From NCBI GenBank assembly GCA_021396245.1, contig WNYE01000048.1, positions 186,001 through 250,000 on the forward strand: a stretch of DNA of 64,000 bases. Reading direction: 5' to 3'. Positions 25,614 through 37,793 of this stretch are shown piece by piece (position 1 is the stretch's first letter; each line of letters starts with the position of its first letter). A program made the position numbers and the translations under genes. The notes below the pieces were generated by a model. The model did not search any database and had not been told where the DNA came from. It saw only the letters and a list, made by a program, of their open reading frames with translations. Source of the DNA: Sporothrix humicola (taxonomy: Eukaryota > Ascomycota > Sordariomycetes > Ophiostomatales > Ophiostomataceae).

Positions 25614-26110
25614 CTAAATCTCGAGCACAGTTGCCGCCGTTATGCGGACGGAAAACGCGCCCCTTCCCCCTAGGCTCCTTCCTTATCGCTTATCGTCGTC
25701 GGGCCGGCAAAAAATCCAGCCCTCCCCTTTTGTGCCGTGACGCCAGGTTTGGGGGAAGGAGCGAGAGAAGCTGGGGCTGTTTCGGCCTCTCTCGCGCAAA
25801 ACTCTCTGCTCTTTCTGGCTTCATTTCCTCCCTCCGTCTTCTCCCCCAAGCGCGTGTGCATCTTTGAGCGACGATTGCACGCCGACCCGCTCGTTTCCAA
25901 GCACGATCATTTGTCTTTTATTCATTTCCAAGTTTATTTTGCATTTCGCTCGTCGCCTCGCACGCCGTGTCGCGTCTCCCTTTTGCCGTCGGCCGATCCT
26001 CTCGCCAGATCCTGTCTCCTTTCAAGAGCATCGCAAGATCCAGACGATCGAGGACCCGGCTATTGATTTGGCGAGCGACGTTGTTTAGAAGAAGAATTAT
26101 CGATATCCAG

Positions 26111-26296
26111 GTATGTTTTTGGCCGGGACTTGGGACGTTGTGTCGCATTTTGCTGTCTGTTGCCGTCGCGAAAGGCTGTTTTGGGCTGCGTCAACAAAAG
26201 GGAGCTCAATCGACCTTGTCATTGACTCTCCTGCTTTTCGTCCCCCCTTTCGTGCCTCTACACTCCCGAAAAGCTTGCTAACGTGTTCCTCGCCAG
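26111..26296 (+). other. probable 5'-UTR intron of SIN3
   Basis: Donor CCAG|GTATGT at 26,111 is a strong fungal splice site. GCTAAC at about 26,276 followed by CGCCAG ending at 26,296 gives a good branch/acceptor pair and a 186-base intron. An alternative acceptor is CACCACAG ending at 26,483, directly before GCCGGCGCC and the ATG, which would make the intron 373 bases. No coding frame crosses it, so it would be untranslated. Confidence 0.45.
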
Positions 26297-26492
26297 TTTC
26301 CGACCGCATTTCTCGACCACTCCTAAATGTATCCCTCCGCGCTCGTCTTCAGCGTCGGCGAGTTATGAACAAATTGCCCTCCTCCGAACCACGGCGATAG
26401 TTTTGACTAGAAACGAGAACGCGAGCGAAAGCTCAGCAACCCGCGACTACCAACCCCTCCCACACCTATAAAACACACCACAGGCCGGCGCC

Positions 26493-29400
26493 ATGGCCCA
26501 TCGTGAGCGTGAGCGCGACCCGCGCGACCTGCAGCGCGAGCCGTACCCGCCTCAACCCCCTCCGCCTTCGCAACAACAAGGCCAACCCCAAGGCCAGCCG
26601 CATCACAGCTCGGCTGGATCTATCCCCATCCACCAGCCCGTGGCGTCGCGCATATCCGGTGCCATCCACAGCCCGAATGGCCTGCTGGCCAACCACGGAG
26701 CCGGTGCCGGTGGTGCTCCGCCGCCGCCGCAACAGCAACAGCAGCAGCAGCAGCAGCAACTCGGTGGCCCGCCTCCTCCCCAAGGTGCTTATGGAGGCCC
26801 TCCGCCGCCCATGCACAACGCTGGCGGTGACCCTAACCGGCCACACCCGTCTATCCAGGAGCAGCAGCAGCAACAGCAGCAGCAGCAGTCCATGTACTAC
26901 AACTCAGGGCCTGCTCCGCCAAACGGCGCAATGGGCCCGGGTCCTTCTGGTGGCCCTCCTCCTCCTGGCTTCGGCGGTCCTCTTCAGCCCGATAACCGCG
27001 GCGGCCAGCAACCTCCTCCGTCGTACGGTGCTGGCAGCATGGGCCCTGGCCACGCTGGACCTCCTCCTCCAGGCCCTGGTGGTCCGCCAGGCCCAGCTGG
27101 CCCTTCTGGCCCTCAACCCCCTCAGAGCGCTCAACAGGGCGGCCCTTCCGGGCCGGGCGTGGCCCAGGGTCAACAGCCGATCCTTAACGTGCGTCTACGA
27201 ACGATGGGACACTCCCAGACTAATGCTTTTGCCAGTGATCGCTCTCTAACATTTATCTCTTCACAGGATGCGCTCAGCTACCTAGATCAAGTTAAGGTTC
27301 AGTTCCACGAACAACCTGACGTTTATAATAGATTTCTTGATATTATGAAGGACTTCAAGAGTCAGACGTAAGTTTTCGCTTTCCGCATTACAGCAACCTT
27401 CGCATTCACTTTTCTTTACTTCTCTTTGCCCATTTATCCCTAACACGCCCAGGATCGATACGCCTGGTGTCATCAACCGCGTATCCGACCTCTTTGCTGG
27501 CCATCCCAACCTTATCCAGGGGTTTAACACATTTCTGCCTCCTGGCTATCGTATTGAGTGCGGGCTCGAGAACAACCCCAATAGTATTCGCGTCACAACT
27601 CCGTCAGGCTCGACCATCCACTCAATCGGTGCCGGCCGCAACATGGCTCAGGAAGGGCCCCATGCGCCGCCGGGCATGTTCCTTGGCCCCCGCTCATGGC
27701 CCCAGCCCTCACAATCCCAACACGTCCAGCACAGCGTCGAGGGCCCGGAGGGACAGTACGGACCAGGCCAGGGCGGACCTCAACAGGGTCCTGGTCCCTA
27801 CGGCCACGGCGGCCCCGGTTCTGCCATGTATGACGGTCCTCGCGGGCCCCAGGCGAGCGGCCCCGGAGGCCCTGCCCAGGCTTCTGGTCAGCAGCCAGTG
27901 CCTCGGAGCACCCACACACCTGGCCCACCGGGCCCTGCTGCGAATGGTGCAGCCTCGCAGCAACAGGGAAGCGGCGAGAAACGTGGCCCTGTCGAGTTTA
28001 ACCACGCAATCTCATATGTCAACAAGATCAAGGTATGTTTCTGCTCTGACACTTGCATCACTTTCGCCTCACTTTGAGTTGATCTATCAAACGAAGGATT
28101 TTTCCGTTTGCCTTTTCATTTCCATGTATTTTATGGAACACCCGCTAACTTGCCCTCCCCCACACAGAACCGATTCCAGGACAAACCCGAAATCTACAAG
28201 CAGTTCCTCGAAATACTGCAAACCTACCAACGCGAACAGAAGCCCATACAGGAGGTCTATGCACAGGTCACAACGCTGTTCAGTGGTGCACCCGATCTGC
28301 TTGAGGACTTCAAGCAGTTCCTTCCCGAGTCTGCTGCCCACGCCAGACCGGCCGGCGGCCGTCCTAGCGAGGACACGCCTGCCGCCGCTGCCATTGCGGC
28401 CGCCCAGACAACGCCACCTAGCCAGACCGCCCGCGACGGGCCCAAAATGCCACCCGTCGGCAACTTTGCGCCGCCGTCGAGCACGACCAAGGAGAACAAA
28501 AAGCGCCCGCGCCAGGACAAGCAGGCGCCGGCTCCTGTGCCGCCACCGGCCGAGCTTACTGCTGCTTCGACATCAGCTATGCGGTCTAGCATTCCGGCCG
28601 TGGCTGCCAACAAGCGCGCGAAGCTGACGCACAAGGGCGCCCTTGATGCTGTTCCTCTTGTGGAACCTACCCTGACGCCCGTTATGCCAGGCCCGCTCGC
28701 CCGCGTCGGCCTTATCCAGGACACGCAGGAGGGCCTCAACTTCTTTGAGCGTGTCAAGAAGTTCCTGCCCAACCGCACCACCATGAACGAGTTCCTCAAG
28801 CTCATCAATCTTTACCGCCTGGGCCTCATCGAGCTCAACGTCCTCGTGACCAAGAGCCACTCCTTCATCGGTGGCAACGCCGAGCTGTTCAACTGGTTCA
28901 AGAACTTTGTTGGCTACACCGGCGAGGACGAGGTTATCGACAACCAGCCGGCGCCGCCCTCTGGCAAGGTCTCGCTTAGCAACTGCCGAGGCTTTGGCCC
29001 GAGCTACCGCCTGCTGCCCCGCCGCGAGCGCCTCAAGCGTTGCAGCGGCCGCGACGAGCTCTGCAATTCGGTCCTCAACGACGAGTGGGCCTCTCACCCT
29101 ACCTGGGCGTCTGAAGACTCTGGATTCGTTGCGCACCGCAAGAACGGCTACGAAGAGGGCCTGCACCGGATCGAGGAAGAGCGCCACGACTACGACTTTT
29201 ATATCGAGGCCAACCAGAAGTTCATCCAGCTGCTCGAGCCGCTCGCCCAGCAGATGCTGACCCTCGCTCCGGCCGAGCGCGAGAGTTTCCGCATGCCGCC
29301 TGGCCTTGGCGGCCAGAGCACCTCCATCTACAAACGCGTACTCAAGAAAGTATACGGTGTCGACAAGGGTGCTGAAGTGGCCAACGACATGTTTGCCCAC

Positions 29401-31659
29401 CCCTTTGCTGCCGTGCCAGTCATCATGACTCGCCTCAAGCAGAAGGACGAGGAGTGGCGCTTCTCGCAGCGCGAGTGGGAAAAGGTGTGGATGGCTCAGA
29501 CCGAGGCCATGCATCTTAAGAGTCTTGACCACATGGGCATCCAGGTGAAGTCGGCCGACAAGCGCAACCTCTCCGCCAAGCACCTTGTGGACCTGATCAA
29601 GACCAAGCGCGAGGAGCAGCGCCGCGCCGCTGTTGCGGGCGAGGGCAAGACCGGCGTGCACCAGTACCTCTGGGACTTCTCCGACCGCGACGTGCTGCTT
29701 GATCTGCTGCGCTTTATGATCCTGTATGTTCTCAACAGCGGCCAGCACGGCGCCGCGGAGAAGGAGCGCATTACCGATTTCTTCGAGACGTTCATCCCGC
29801 AGTTCTTTGACCTGCCCGAGGACCTCGTCCTCCAGCGTCTGAGCGATATTGACCGCGATTCGGGCGACGAGGAGGGCGAGGACTCTACGCCGACGGAGCT
29901 GACCAACGGCCGCACGCGCCGCAGCGCCAAAAAGTCGGATCTCCTGCGCGGCGTCCTGGACCCTGGCCGGAACGGTAACTCCAAGTCGGGCTCGGCCTCG
30001 CGGCACCAAAAGGAGGATACCGCCGGCTCGGGCTCCAAGGAGACCACCCCCGACGTCAATTCCGCTAACGAAGAGGAGATGCCGGACGCACCAGCCGTTT
30101 CGGACGAGCGCGTTTCCGCTCTGGAGCTGGCTAGCGATCACTGGCTCCCGTCCGCGCCCAAACCCACTGTCGTGGTTGGCGAGAACCCGCTGGCGCCGGA
30201 CAGCGAGCTCAAGGCCGACGGCCTCTTCAAGCGCCAGTGGTACAACTTCTTCAGCAACCAGACCATCTTTGTCTTCTTCAGCGTCTTCCAAACGCTGTAC
30301 AAGCGCCTCAAGGACGTCAAGGAGAGCGGCCAGAGCGTGCTGCAGGAGCTCAGCCGGGAGAATGCCGAGAAGCCAGGGCGCTCGCTGGGTATGATGCAGC
30401 AGCCCATGGCCTATTTCGACTCCAAGCACCCCGAGCAGTTCTGGCCGCAGACGATCGAGCTGGTCGAGGATTTCCTGACCGGCGAGATCGAGGAGAGCCG
30501 CTACTTCGATGTGCTTCGCCACTACTACCTTAAGAAGGGCTGGACGCTGTACACCATCCAGGACCTGCTCAAGACACTCTGCCGGCAGGCACTCGTGTGC
30601 AGCGGCTCCGACTCGCGCGAGAAGACGCCCGATCTCGTCCAGCAGTTCCTCACTAGCCGCCAGCAGGAGGAGACGAGCTACGAGAACGAGATTGCCGCCC
30701 GCCGCTTTGCCGAGAAGTGCATCAAGGACGGCGAGATGTTCCAGATCACCTGGTACCCGGCCAAGAACGAGGCCGCCGTGCGCTGGCTGCAGCGTGACGA
30801 GCCGACCTTCAACGCTGACAGCATGGCTGTGCGGGACCGTTGGCAGTACTACATCTCGACATACATGCGTATCGAGAATACCGAGGGTGTTGATCGGTCA
30901 CGCCTGCGCAAATCTGTGCTCTCGCGCAACCTGCCCAACCACAACGAGAATGACTCGGACAGCGGCGACAGCCGCAAGGCGGTTGCCTTCAACGAGGGCC
31001 TGGTTGTGCGTGTGTGTTTGAACTCGTTCACGCTTGTGTACGAGAAGAACTCGAGCGAATTCTTCATCTACAACCACGACCACGACGTCGAAGAGCTCGA
31101 GGACGACGACCAGGACGGCGACGCTGCTGCTGCCGAGGCCCAGGCCGACGAGGCTGAGGACGACGGCAACGAGTCAGGCAAGGACAAGAAGGCAAAGAAG
31201 GCCAAGAAGGATGCCGACGGCGCCGACGGCGAGGAGACCAAGGCCGAGTCGGCTGGTGCCAACGCGGACGGATCTGCCGGTGCCGACTCGGACGATAAGG
31301 CCCTCCAGAAGAAGCTGGCAGCCCAGGCCGCCCGTCGCGCCGAGCAGCGCCGCACGCGCGCGAAGCAAAAGGAGGACCAGGCTCGCCGTCGCCAGCAGTA
31401 CCGCGAGCAGCGCTTCCGCGAAAAGTTCGTCATCAACAATGCGTGGATGAAGAACAAGACGCAGGAGGAGGTCCGCGGCCAGACCGACAAGTTTTTGAAG
31501 TGGGTGAACGAGGGCGCTCTGCCCAACGGCGAATCTGTCGCACCGGCCGCCGGCTCATCCAACGGCGTTTCGGCCTCTGCTGCGGCTCCTTCAACAACTG
31601 CCGACAAGACTAAGGTCGAGGGCACTGACGGTGCTGCGCCGATGGATACAGCCGAGTAG
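26493..31659 (+). CDS. SIN3: SIN3 transcriptional corepressor (PAH-domain scaffold)
   Basis: Nuclear scaffold of the Sin3/Rpd3 histone deacetylase complex, 1,622 aa. Exons: 26,493-27,188, 27,267-27,367, 27,453-28,032 and 28,168-31,659. Order of parts: Pro/Gln/Gly-rich N-terminus with two polyglutamine runs (Q10 at 80-89, Q9 at 124-132); PAH1 from residue 233 (DALSYLDQVKVQF); PAH2 around 448-515 (NHAISYVNKIKNRFQDKPE); PAH3 around 644-710 (GLNFFERVKKFLPNRTTMNE); the HDAC-interaction domain from about 727 (SLSNCRGFGPSYRLLP); acidic spacer; Sin3 C-terminal domain about 1,147-1,435; then an acidic and Lys-rich tail with a long charged helix (about 1,510-1,590). Each PAH1/PAH2 boundary is made by splicing, and phases agree at all three junctions. 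GCCATGG gives a good start. Upstream leader probably contains an intron. It converges on the thiolase gene. Confidence 0.97.
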
Positions 31660-32621
31660 GGCTAAGGCTGAACGGTTACGATAAGAAAAAAAAGGGAGAC
31701 AATTCGCGAACTTTTTTTTGTGTTTCAACAGGGCGAAATGGTGGAGCGTTAGGGCTATACGGAGGGGACTTTGGCTTTTCTGCTTTTCTGCTTCTGCTTC
31801 TGCTTTGCTTCTGATTTTTCATTGTTTTTCGCTTTGGCATTATTTCCTGTTTTGTTTTCTCATTTTATCTCTCATTCTTCTATTCGTATCTTGCCCGCTG
31901 AGGGAAGATATTTGTCCTGTTTCTCTATCTGCTATATTTTTGCTCTGCGTCCTTTTCTTTCCTTTTACTTCACGTCCGGTAATCGCTGCTGTTTGGTCTT
32001 TACCCTGATATGGCTGCTTGCTCCTCTCAGTTTTACTACTCTGCTACATCTGCTTAATGCGGTTTGTGTATTGTTATCTATCTACTTTATAAGGATTGTT
32101 CTAGGAACGGTTTGCTTTTCAACATGCTTTCTACTTTACTGCCTGCAGTTTCCTACGTTCAAATGCGCGTGAATATGAATAGTCTCTTATGACCTTCTTT
32201 ACACAGGCTTGTTCTCTGTATTTCTTGTCTTGATTTTCATAGTATTTTCATTTAGTTCGTATATACTGGCCCTGTCCTTCCACTCACAGGTTGGGCTTCA
32301 GCTCCGTCTGCGCCGATGGTTGTGATCTATAATGTGCCATTGCTTTTAGATAGACAGGTCAAACGTTTTAAAGAAGAAAAAAAATGCCACAATATAACAA
32401 ATACCGCTCCGCATCGGAGATCTCTCCTTCATTAAATGCTTTTTGTTCATTTTAATCCATTCATTTTCTCCTTTCCCATCGGGGCAGTTGCCATCCAGAC
32501 AAAGCCCCGGTTCCTTCATGCATTGCATGAGGAACAGTATCCTCCTCTTTTGAAACTCCAGGCCGCTTTTGTGCCTTTGCTATATAACATTCCCAAGACG
32601 CAAAACAAGGGGAGAAACCAC
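31660..32621. other. shared 3' region between SIN3 and the thiolase
   Basis: Convergent 3' UTR/terminator region. The part after the SIN3 stop (31,660-32,350) is T-rich on the plus strand, with CTTCTG/TTTTCT repeats. No coding capacity is seen apart from short hydrophobic T-rich frames. Confidence 0.6.
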
Positions 32622-34057
32622 TCACTGCAGGTTCTCAATGACCAGCGCCGAGGCACCGCCACCGCCGTTGCAGATACCAGCCACGCCGATCTTGGCCTTC
32701 TTCTCCTTGAGCACAGTCGTCAGCGTCGTCAGGATACGGGCGCCCGAGCAGCCCAGCGGGTGGCCAATGGCGACAGAGCCGCCAAAGATGTTGACCTTCT
32801 CGGCATCGAGGCCCAGCAGCTTCATGTTGGCCAGGGCAACGACCGAGAAAGCCTCGTTGATCTCATACAGGTCGACATCGTCGGCGCTCAGGCCGGCGTG
32901 AGCCAGGGCCTTGGGGATGGCGATGGCGGGAGCAGTCGTGAACTTCTCGGGCTCGTGGGCAGCATCGGCCCAGCCACGGATCTTGGCAAGGGGCTTAAGG
33001 CCCAGCTCCTTGAGCTTAGCCTCGGAAACAAGGACAACAGCGGCAGCACCGTCGTTGATGGGAGCCGCGTTGGCAGCGGTCACAGTGCCACCCTGGGGCT
33101 TGAAGGCCGGGCGGACGGTCTTGAGCTTGTCAATGTTGAGGTTCTTGACCTCGTCGTCGCGCTCGACACGAGTAGCGGGCTTGCCACGGGGGCCGGGGAC
33201 CTCAATGGGGGCAATCTCCGTGAAGAGACCGGCCTCGGTGGCGGCCTGGGCGCGCTGGTAGGTGCCAATGGCATAGGCGTCCTGGGCCTCGCGGGGGATG
33301 TCGTGGGTCGCGCTGCACAGCTCAGCCTGCAGGCCCATGTGCTCGTTGCTGTAGGCGTCGGTAAGGCCGTCGATGAGGACACCGTCGATCAGCTGGGTGT
33401 TGCCGTACTTGGAGCCGGTGCGGAGAGTGGGCAGGTAGTGGGGGGTGTTGGACATGGACTCGGTACCGCCAGCGACGACGATGGAGGCGTTGCCCGTGAT
33501 GATGGTCTGGGCACCGAGGATAATGGCCTTGAGGCCCGAGGCGCAGACCTTGTTCACGCCCGTGCAGACGGTCTTGTTGGAGAGGCCGGCGCGGATGGCG
33601 CACTGGCGGGCAGGGGCCTGGCCGAGGCTGTACAAAAGATGGTTAGTGGGTGCGGCCACAGGAAAGACGTCACGGTGAACTGGGAGAACTCACTTGGCGG
33701 CCAGAACGTTGCCGAAGAAAACCTCCTCAACATCCTCGGGCTTGATCTCGGGAACACGCTCAACGGCCGCTGTTTTTGTCAATAAGGGGCAGGACGGGGG
33801 CAGGGTAACAGGTCGGACGTACACTTGATGGCGTGGGCGCCGAGCTGGACGGCCGAGAGGCTGGACAGAGAGCTGTGAGGTCATATTAGCAAGTCTGAAG
33901 CTCAAATAGAAACCAATGGCTTAAAATGGTCAAAATGGCGGCGAGGGCGCAAAAAAGATGAAAAGATGCATCGTGGAGGGGCAGCTTCTTACCCAAGGAA
34001 CGAACCGACAGGGGTTCTGGCAGCAGCCACGATGTAGACGGGGGGAAGGCTAGACAT
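32622..34057 (-). CDS. ERG10: acetyl-CoA C-acetyltransferase (acetoacetyl-CoA thiolase)
   Basis: Condenses two acetyl-CoA to acetoacetyl-CoA, the first step of the mevalonate/ergosterol pathway, and can run in reverse. The gene has four exons: 34,057-33,993, 33,872-33,823, 33,769-33,694 and 33,627-32,622. Donors are GTAAGA, GTACGT and GTGAGT. The 398-aa product matches the usual length of the cytosolic enzyme. Thiolase landmarks: VYIVAAARTPVGSFLG at the start; nucleophilic Cys92 in NKVCASG; GGTESMSN; NEAFSVVALAN; GGSVAIGHPLGCSGAR with His353; and Cys383 in GICNGGGGAS, the second catalytic cysteine. There is no PTS1 at the C-terminus (ends ENLQ) and no mitochondrial presequence, so cytosol is likely. 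It shares a 1.1-kb divergent promoter with the kinase-like gene. Confidence 0.95.
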
Positions 34058-35185
34058 TGTGTGCGTGTTGTGGTGGTTTCAATTGGTAAAGATCTTGAAG
34101 AATCAAAATGAGGCAAAAAGGAGACAAAACAAATAAAGGAGAAGAGACGAATATGAATAGGAGGCAATCGCAAAAGGAAGGAGTAGCTTGCCGGACCGGC
34201 GTACTTTATTACTTATCAAGGGAAGGCGGACCGGCGCAACACTGGTTGCGAGCGGTCGCTGTGGTGGGCAGGTACGTTGTGCCCCACCAGAAAAAATATT
34301 GTTGAGGGTCCAACCTTCCCGTTGTCGCTGTTGCTGTTTCTATGTGGATGTCTCTATCGCTGCTGCCCCTCGCCGTTTCCAGTGGATCTTGGACAATGTG
34401 CCTCTCCTTCCTGAATGGCTCAATGGCCCCAATGGGCCCATCAATGGCCTCAGCAGCTGCCGCTCAATGGCGTGCCTCGCAGTCACACCGCCCTCGCGCT
34501 TGCCCCTTTTCTTCTTTTTTTCCCCTTTCAGGGCAGCCGCGCCCATACCGCTCTTAGGAAAGTGCGGTAGGACTTGCCTGTCCCACAGCTATTCGTCAGT
34601 GGTTCCTTCCCACATGTCGCCAGCCTCACGCAAAATGCAACGAGCATCGCTGCCGTGGAAGGTGCGAACTGGGCAAAGCTTCCCAACGCACCTAATTTCG
34701 TTGCCTTGCGCCTCGCGCCTTCCCGACGGAGAGACGACTTGCACAAAAGTCAGACTCGGTCGCAGTTTCTAATCATCGCGAGGCAAAGACGCAGCAACGA
34801 TTGCTGTTGCCTTGTTGGTAATTTGAGCAGCGTACGTCGACCCCCACCCCTTTTTTCCCTTTTGCTCGTTTTTCTTTGTCTTGGTATTCTGCCCCCTTGT
34901 TTGTTTTGTTTTCTTCGTCTCGCTCCGACAACGGCCGACGACGGCACGACGATCCTCGACACAAACCCACGACGATCGATACGACGTTTCGTTTCGGGCA
35001 GCGGCAGAGGAGCGCACGGCCATCTGGGCTGTACGAGTATCCTGCTCGCCCAGCCTTTTGAGCTTTTTGAGCGCTTTTGGGGGGACGAGGACCCTAGCAA
35101 ATCAAAGAAATCGCCAGACAGGGAACTCGACATGGAACACAGAAATTAAAAGACAAAAAAAAAAGACAGACTCGAAGGCGTGACG
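34058..35185. promoter_or_regulatory. divergent promoter between ERG10 and the kinase-like gene
   Basis: 1.13 kb between two start codons facing away from each other. It contains an ATTGG (CCAAT on the minus strand) close to the ERG10 ATG and T/C-rich sequence at about 34,840-34,925 on the kinase side. No open frame here has coding character. No sterol-response element could be confirmed by eye. Confidence 0.5.
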
Positions 35186-37130
35186 ATGGACGAGCAGACG
35201 GCTGCCCAGCTGCGGCAGGCTTTTGAGACAGAGGATCAAGTCTGTATCGGTTTCGGCCCGGACAAGCTAATTGGCTATGATGATGCCATCCGCAGCGAGG
35301 CCGATATCCCACATGAGCGCCAGCAGTTCATGGAGTCAATGGCGTTCTGGTTTAGCGTGTCACGGCACCGGCCGGAACTAGAACGGCTCGTTGCACGGCA
35401 TTTGGGCACGGACGCGGCCCGCGTCAAGATGAGCCACTTGAACATGTGGCGACAGGGTGCGTTCAACGTGGCCATCCCCATGCTTGTTTTTGAGAACAAG
35501 GCTGCGGCCGATGCCGCCTACACACCGTCGCCGCAAGGTGACATGCCACCAACGGTGCCAGACAGCCTTCGCCGCGTCATGCTGCGTCTTCCCATGCCGC
35601 CGCGATGCGCCGAGGCCGTCTACCCCGGTTCGATCCTCGAGAAGATGCGCTGCGAGACAGCAACATATGTGTGGATGCAGAAGAACTGCCCACAAGTTCG
35701 AATTCCCCATCTCTTTGGCCTCGGTTTTCCAAACGGGACTCATGTAAGTTTGGGGAGCTGTTGTGATGGACATATATTGGCTACAAAGTTCGAGAAGTAG
35801 AATACTGACAAGGTAGTACACGCATGCGAGCCGGCTATTTTTTGTCCGTCGTGCTTGGCTCTACATCCGGCAGTGGTTTGCATCTTGGATGCAGAGACCA
35901 CTTCTCTCAAATTATGCGCCCATATCTGTTCCAAAAGACGACTGTCCTGTTGACTCTGGCTACATGATCCTGGAACACTTTGGGGCGTCTTTTGGCCAAG
36001 AACTGTCATTAATGGCACGAGAAACAAGGATAGTGGGAGACGAGGTGGAATACCTGCCGGAGCCGGTTCAGATGCTGTCACAACCGGTCAAGATGCGCAA
36101 TTTATTCCGAGGCATATCTCGCGTCATCCTCGCCCTAGCACGGGTCCCCCAGCCTCGCATCGGCGCATTCCGGTTCAACGACGATGGAACAATATCTCTG
36201 GACAACCGGCCCGTGACGGCTGATATGTTTGTGCTAGAGAACGCGCGAGCACCGCGCACAATGGGCATCGACACGACGTACGCCAATGTCAACGAGTATG
36301 TGAGCGATTTGCAGACGTTCCAGGAACAAAAGTTTCTGGCAGCGCCCAATGCAACCGTCGAAGAAGAGGATGCCAAGTACCAAATGGGCATAATGTCCTT
36401 TTTACGAGCCGTTGCACACCATTTTGTCGGCGGTATCAGTCGGTGGCGCAACGGGCCGTTTGTGCTGTACATGTCTGACGCCAACGCATCGAATTTTATG
36501 GTGGACGAGGACTGGAACGTGACCGGCATGTACGATCTGGAGTGGATGTTCTCGGCGCCGGCCGACATGCCACGAGTGCCGTCTTGGCTCACATGGTCCA
36601 CGGTGGACCGAATCTCGAATCCTGCAAGTGACGAGTTTGCCGCATACAACGAGACAAGAGCCGTCTTTGCCGAAGTGTTTGCAGAGGAAGAGCGGCTCGC
36701 CGACACGGCTGGTCTGGAAAAGGCGCTCGGCGGCTCGACACTGAGCTCCGTGATGGAAGAAAGCTGGGCGTCCAAGACGTTCTGGTTTTATTCCTCACTG
36801 TTGTCCATCACGGGCATGACGCATATCGCGTCGAACCAGATCCTACCCATGTTCTTCAACGCTTGGGACGAGAAGAGAGAGCCGTCAGCGCCGTTTTCAG
36901 ACCTGGCCAAGCTCTGGAGCACCAACGCTGCCGACGTTGTCGTAAAGAAGGTGGACGAACATACAAGACACTTGGTCAACGTGGCAGCTCTCTTTGGACG
37001 CGAGCCGCCAGCTGCCATGCCTGTCCATGACATCGAGGCAGGGATAGTCAACGGGACGAGTGTACTGCACACAGGAGAAAAGCTTTTGCATGAGTTGGAA
37101 CACAGCGAAGGGATCAGTCTGCAGGGCTGA
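35186..37130 (+). CDS. APH-like (aminoglycoside phosphotransferase fold) kinase family protein
   Basis: Protein of 623 aa in two exons, 35,186-35,743 and 35,817-37,130. The intron has a GTAAGT donor, an ACTGAC branch site and a TAG acceptor. The first exon forms the N-lobe: MWRQGAFNVAIPML (glycine-loop region), VMLRLPMP and EKMRCETATYVWMQ, the usual Lys/Arg and Glu positions. In the C-lobe the catalytic loop reads YMSDANASNFMVDEDW: Asp407 and Asn412 match the HxDxxxxN motif, but the His position is Met405. The metal-binding Asp is Asp426 in MYDLEW. Fungal genomes hold many such proteins and substrates are mostly unknown. The frame is open to an upstream GTG at 35,180; the ATG at 35,186 is preferred. 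It is divergent from ERG10 and upstream of the 2OG-oxygenase-like gene on the same strand. Fold call likely; activity uncertain. Confidence 0.78.
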
Positions 37131-37793
37131 TAATAATTTTTGGGAGCACGGTCAATGTGCTTTTTTTGGATATGAATATACACGAGCAACGACATAGAAG
37201 TGACGATACACGAAGGCATAATGGGAGGTGGCAGCGACCAGAGACTGCGAACTGCCAGGTACATGAAAGTACATAATTATAGAATGTGCATATATATTTG
37301 CAGCCGATTCTGGTCTGGCCAAGTTGGCGAGGCAAAGCGCACAAAAATACTACAGTATGCGAGTGCCAAAGCGAGTGCAAAAGCCTTATGCAAAACAGGC
37401 AGGTGCTAAATTTCGGTGTGCGGAAGACCTGCAAAACTGGACCGACAAGACACAGGAATAAGACACCAAACAAGACACCAATAAGCTGCAACAGCGATTG
37501 GTTTGGGAGGCCGTTGCCTGACGAAAAATACGAGGCAAAAATACTCTTCACACTGCCTTTGGTTGTCTCCAATCTTATCGTGTGGTGGGCTGAGGTTTTG
37601 AGGGGAAACGCCGGCGCCAACCGCAGGTAAGCTTTTATTTCGCCGCCAAAAAATGTCCCGAGCTGGTTTTAAAGATTAACGACTGCAGATTTACAGATTC
37701 ACGCCAACTCCACCAACCTCGTCGCTCCGATTTCACAGCATCCAACATATCGGCCGGAACGTGTACTGAACCTCGATACGCACTTTTATCAAC
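37131..37793 (+). promoter_or_regulatory. intergenic region upstream of the 2OG-oxygenase-like gene
   Basis: 663 bases containing the 3' end of the kinase-like gene and the promoter of the next gene on the same strand. Short open frames cross it on both strands but none has coding character. No terminator or TATA box can be placed confidently. Confidence 0.4.

Larger units (their letters stand above)
25091..26492 (+). promoter_or_regulatory. SIN3 promoter and 5' leader
   Basis: Intergenic region before SIN3. It includes a near-palindromic double E-box/GATA element at 25,582-25,613, CT-rich sequence from about 25,640, and a probable 5'-UTR intron starting at the GTATGT donor at 26,111. A TATAAAA at about 26,467 is only some 25 bases from the ATG, probably inside the leader, and is unlikely to be a working TATA box. 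Confidence 0.5.

Noticed and set aside
26466..26472. TATAAAA before SIN3
   Set aside because: Only about 25 bases from the start codon and probably within the leader or UTR intron, so unlikely to be a core promoter element.
28573..30522. 649-codon open frame antisense to SIN3
   Set aside because: Same mirror effect of codon bias. It overlaps PAH3 and the HDAC-interaction domain of SIN3, which are unmistakable on the plus strand.
32436..33785. 449-codon open frame antisense to ERG10
   Set aside because: It crosses ERG10 exons and introns and has no domain. The minus-strand thiolase has all catalytic residues.
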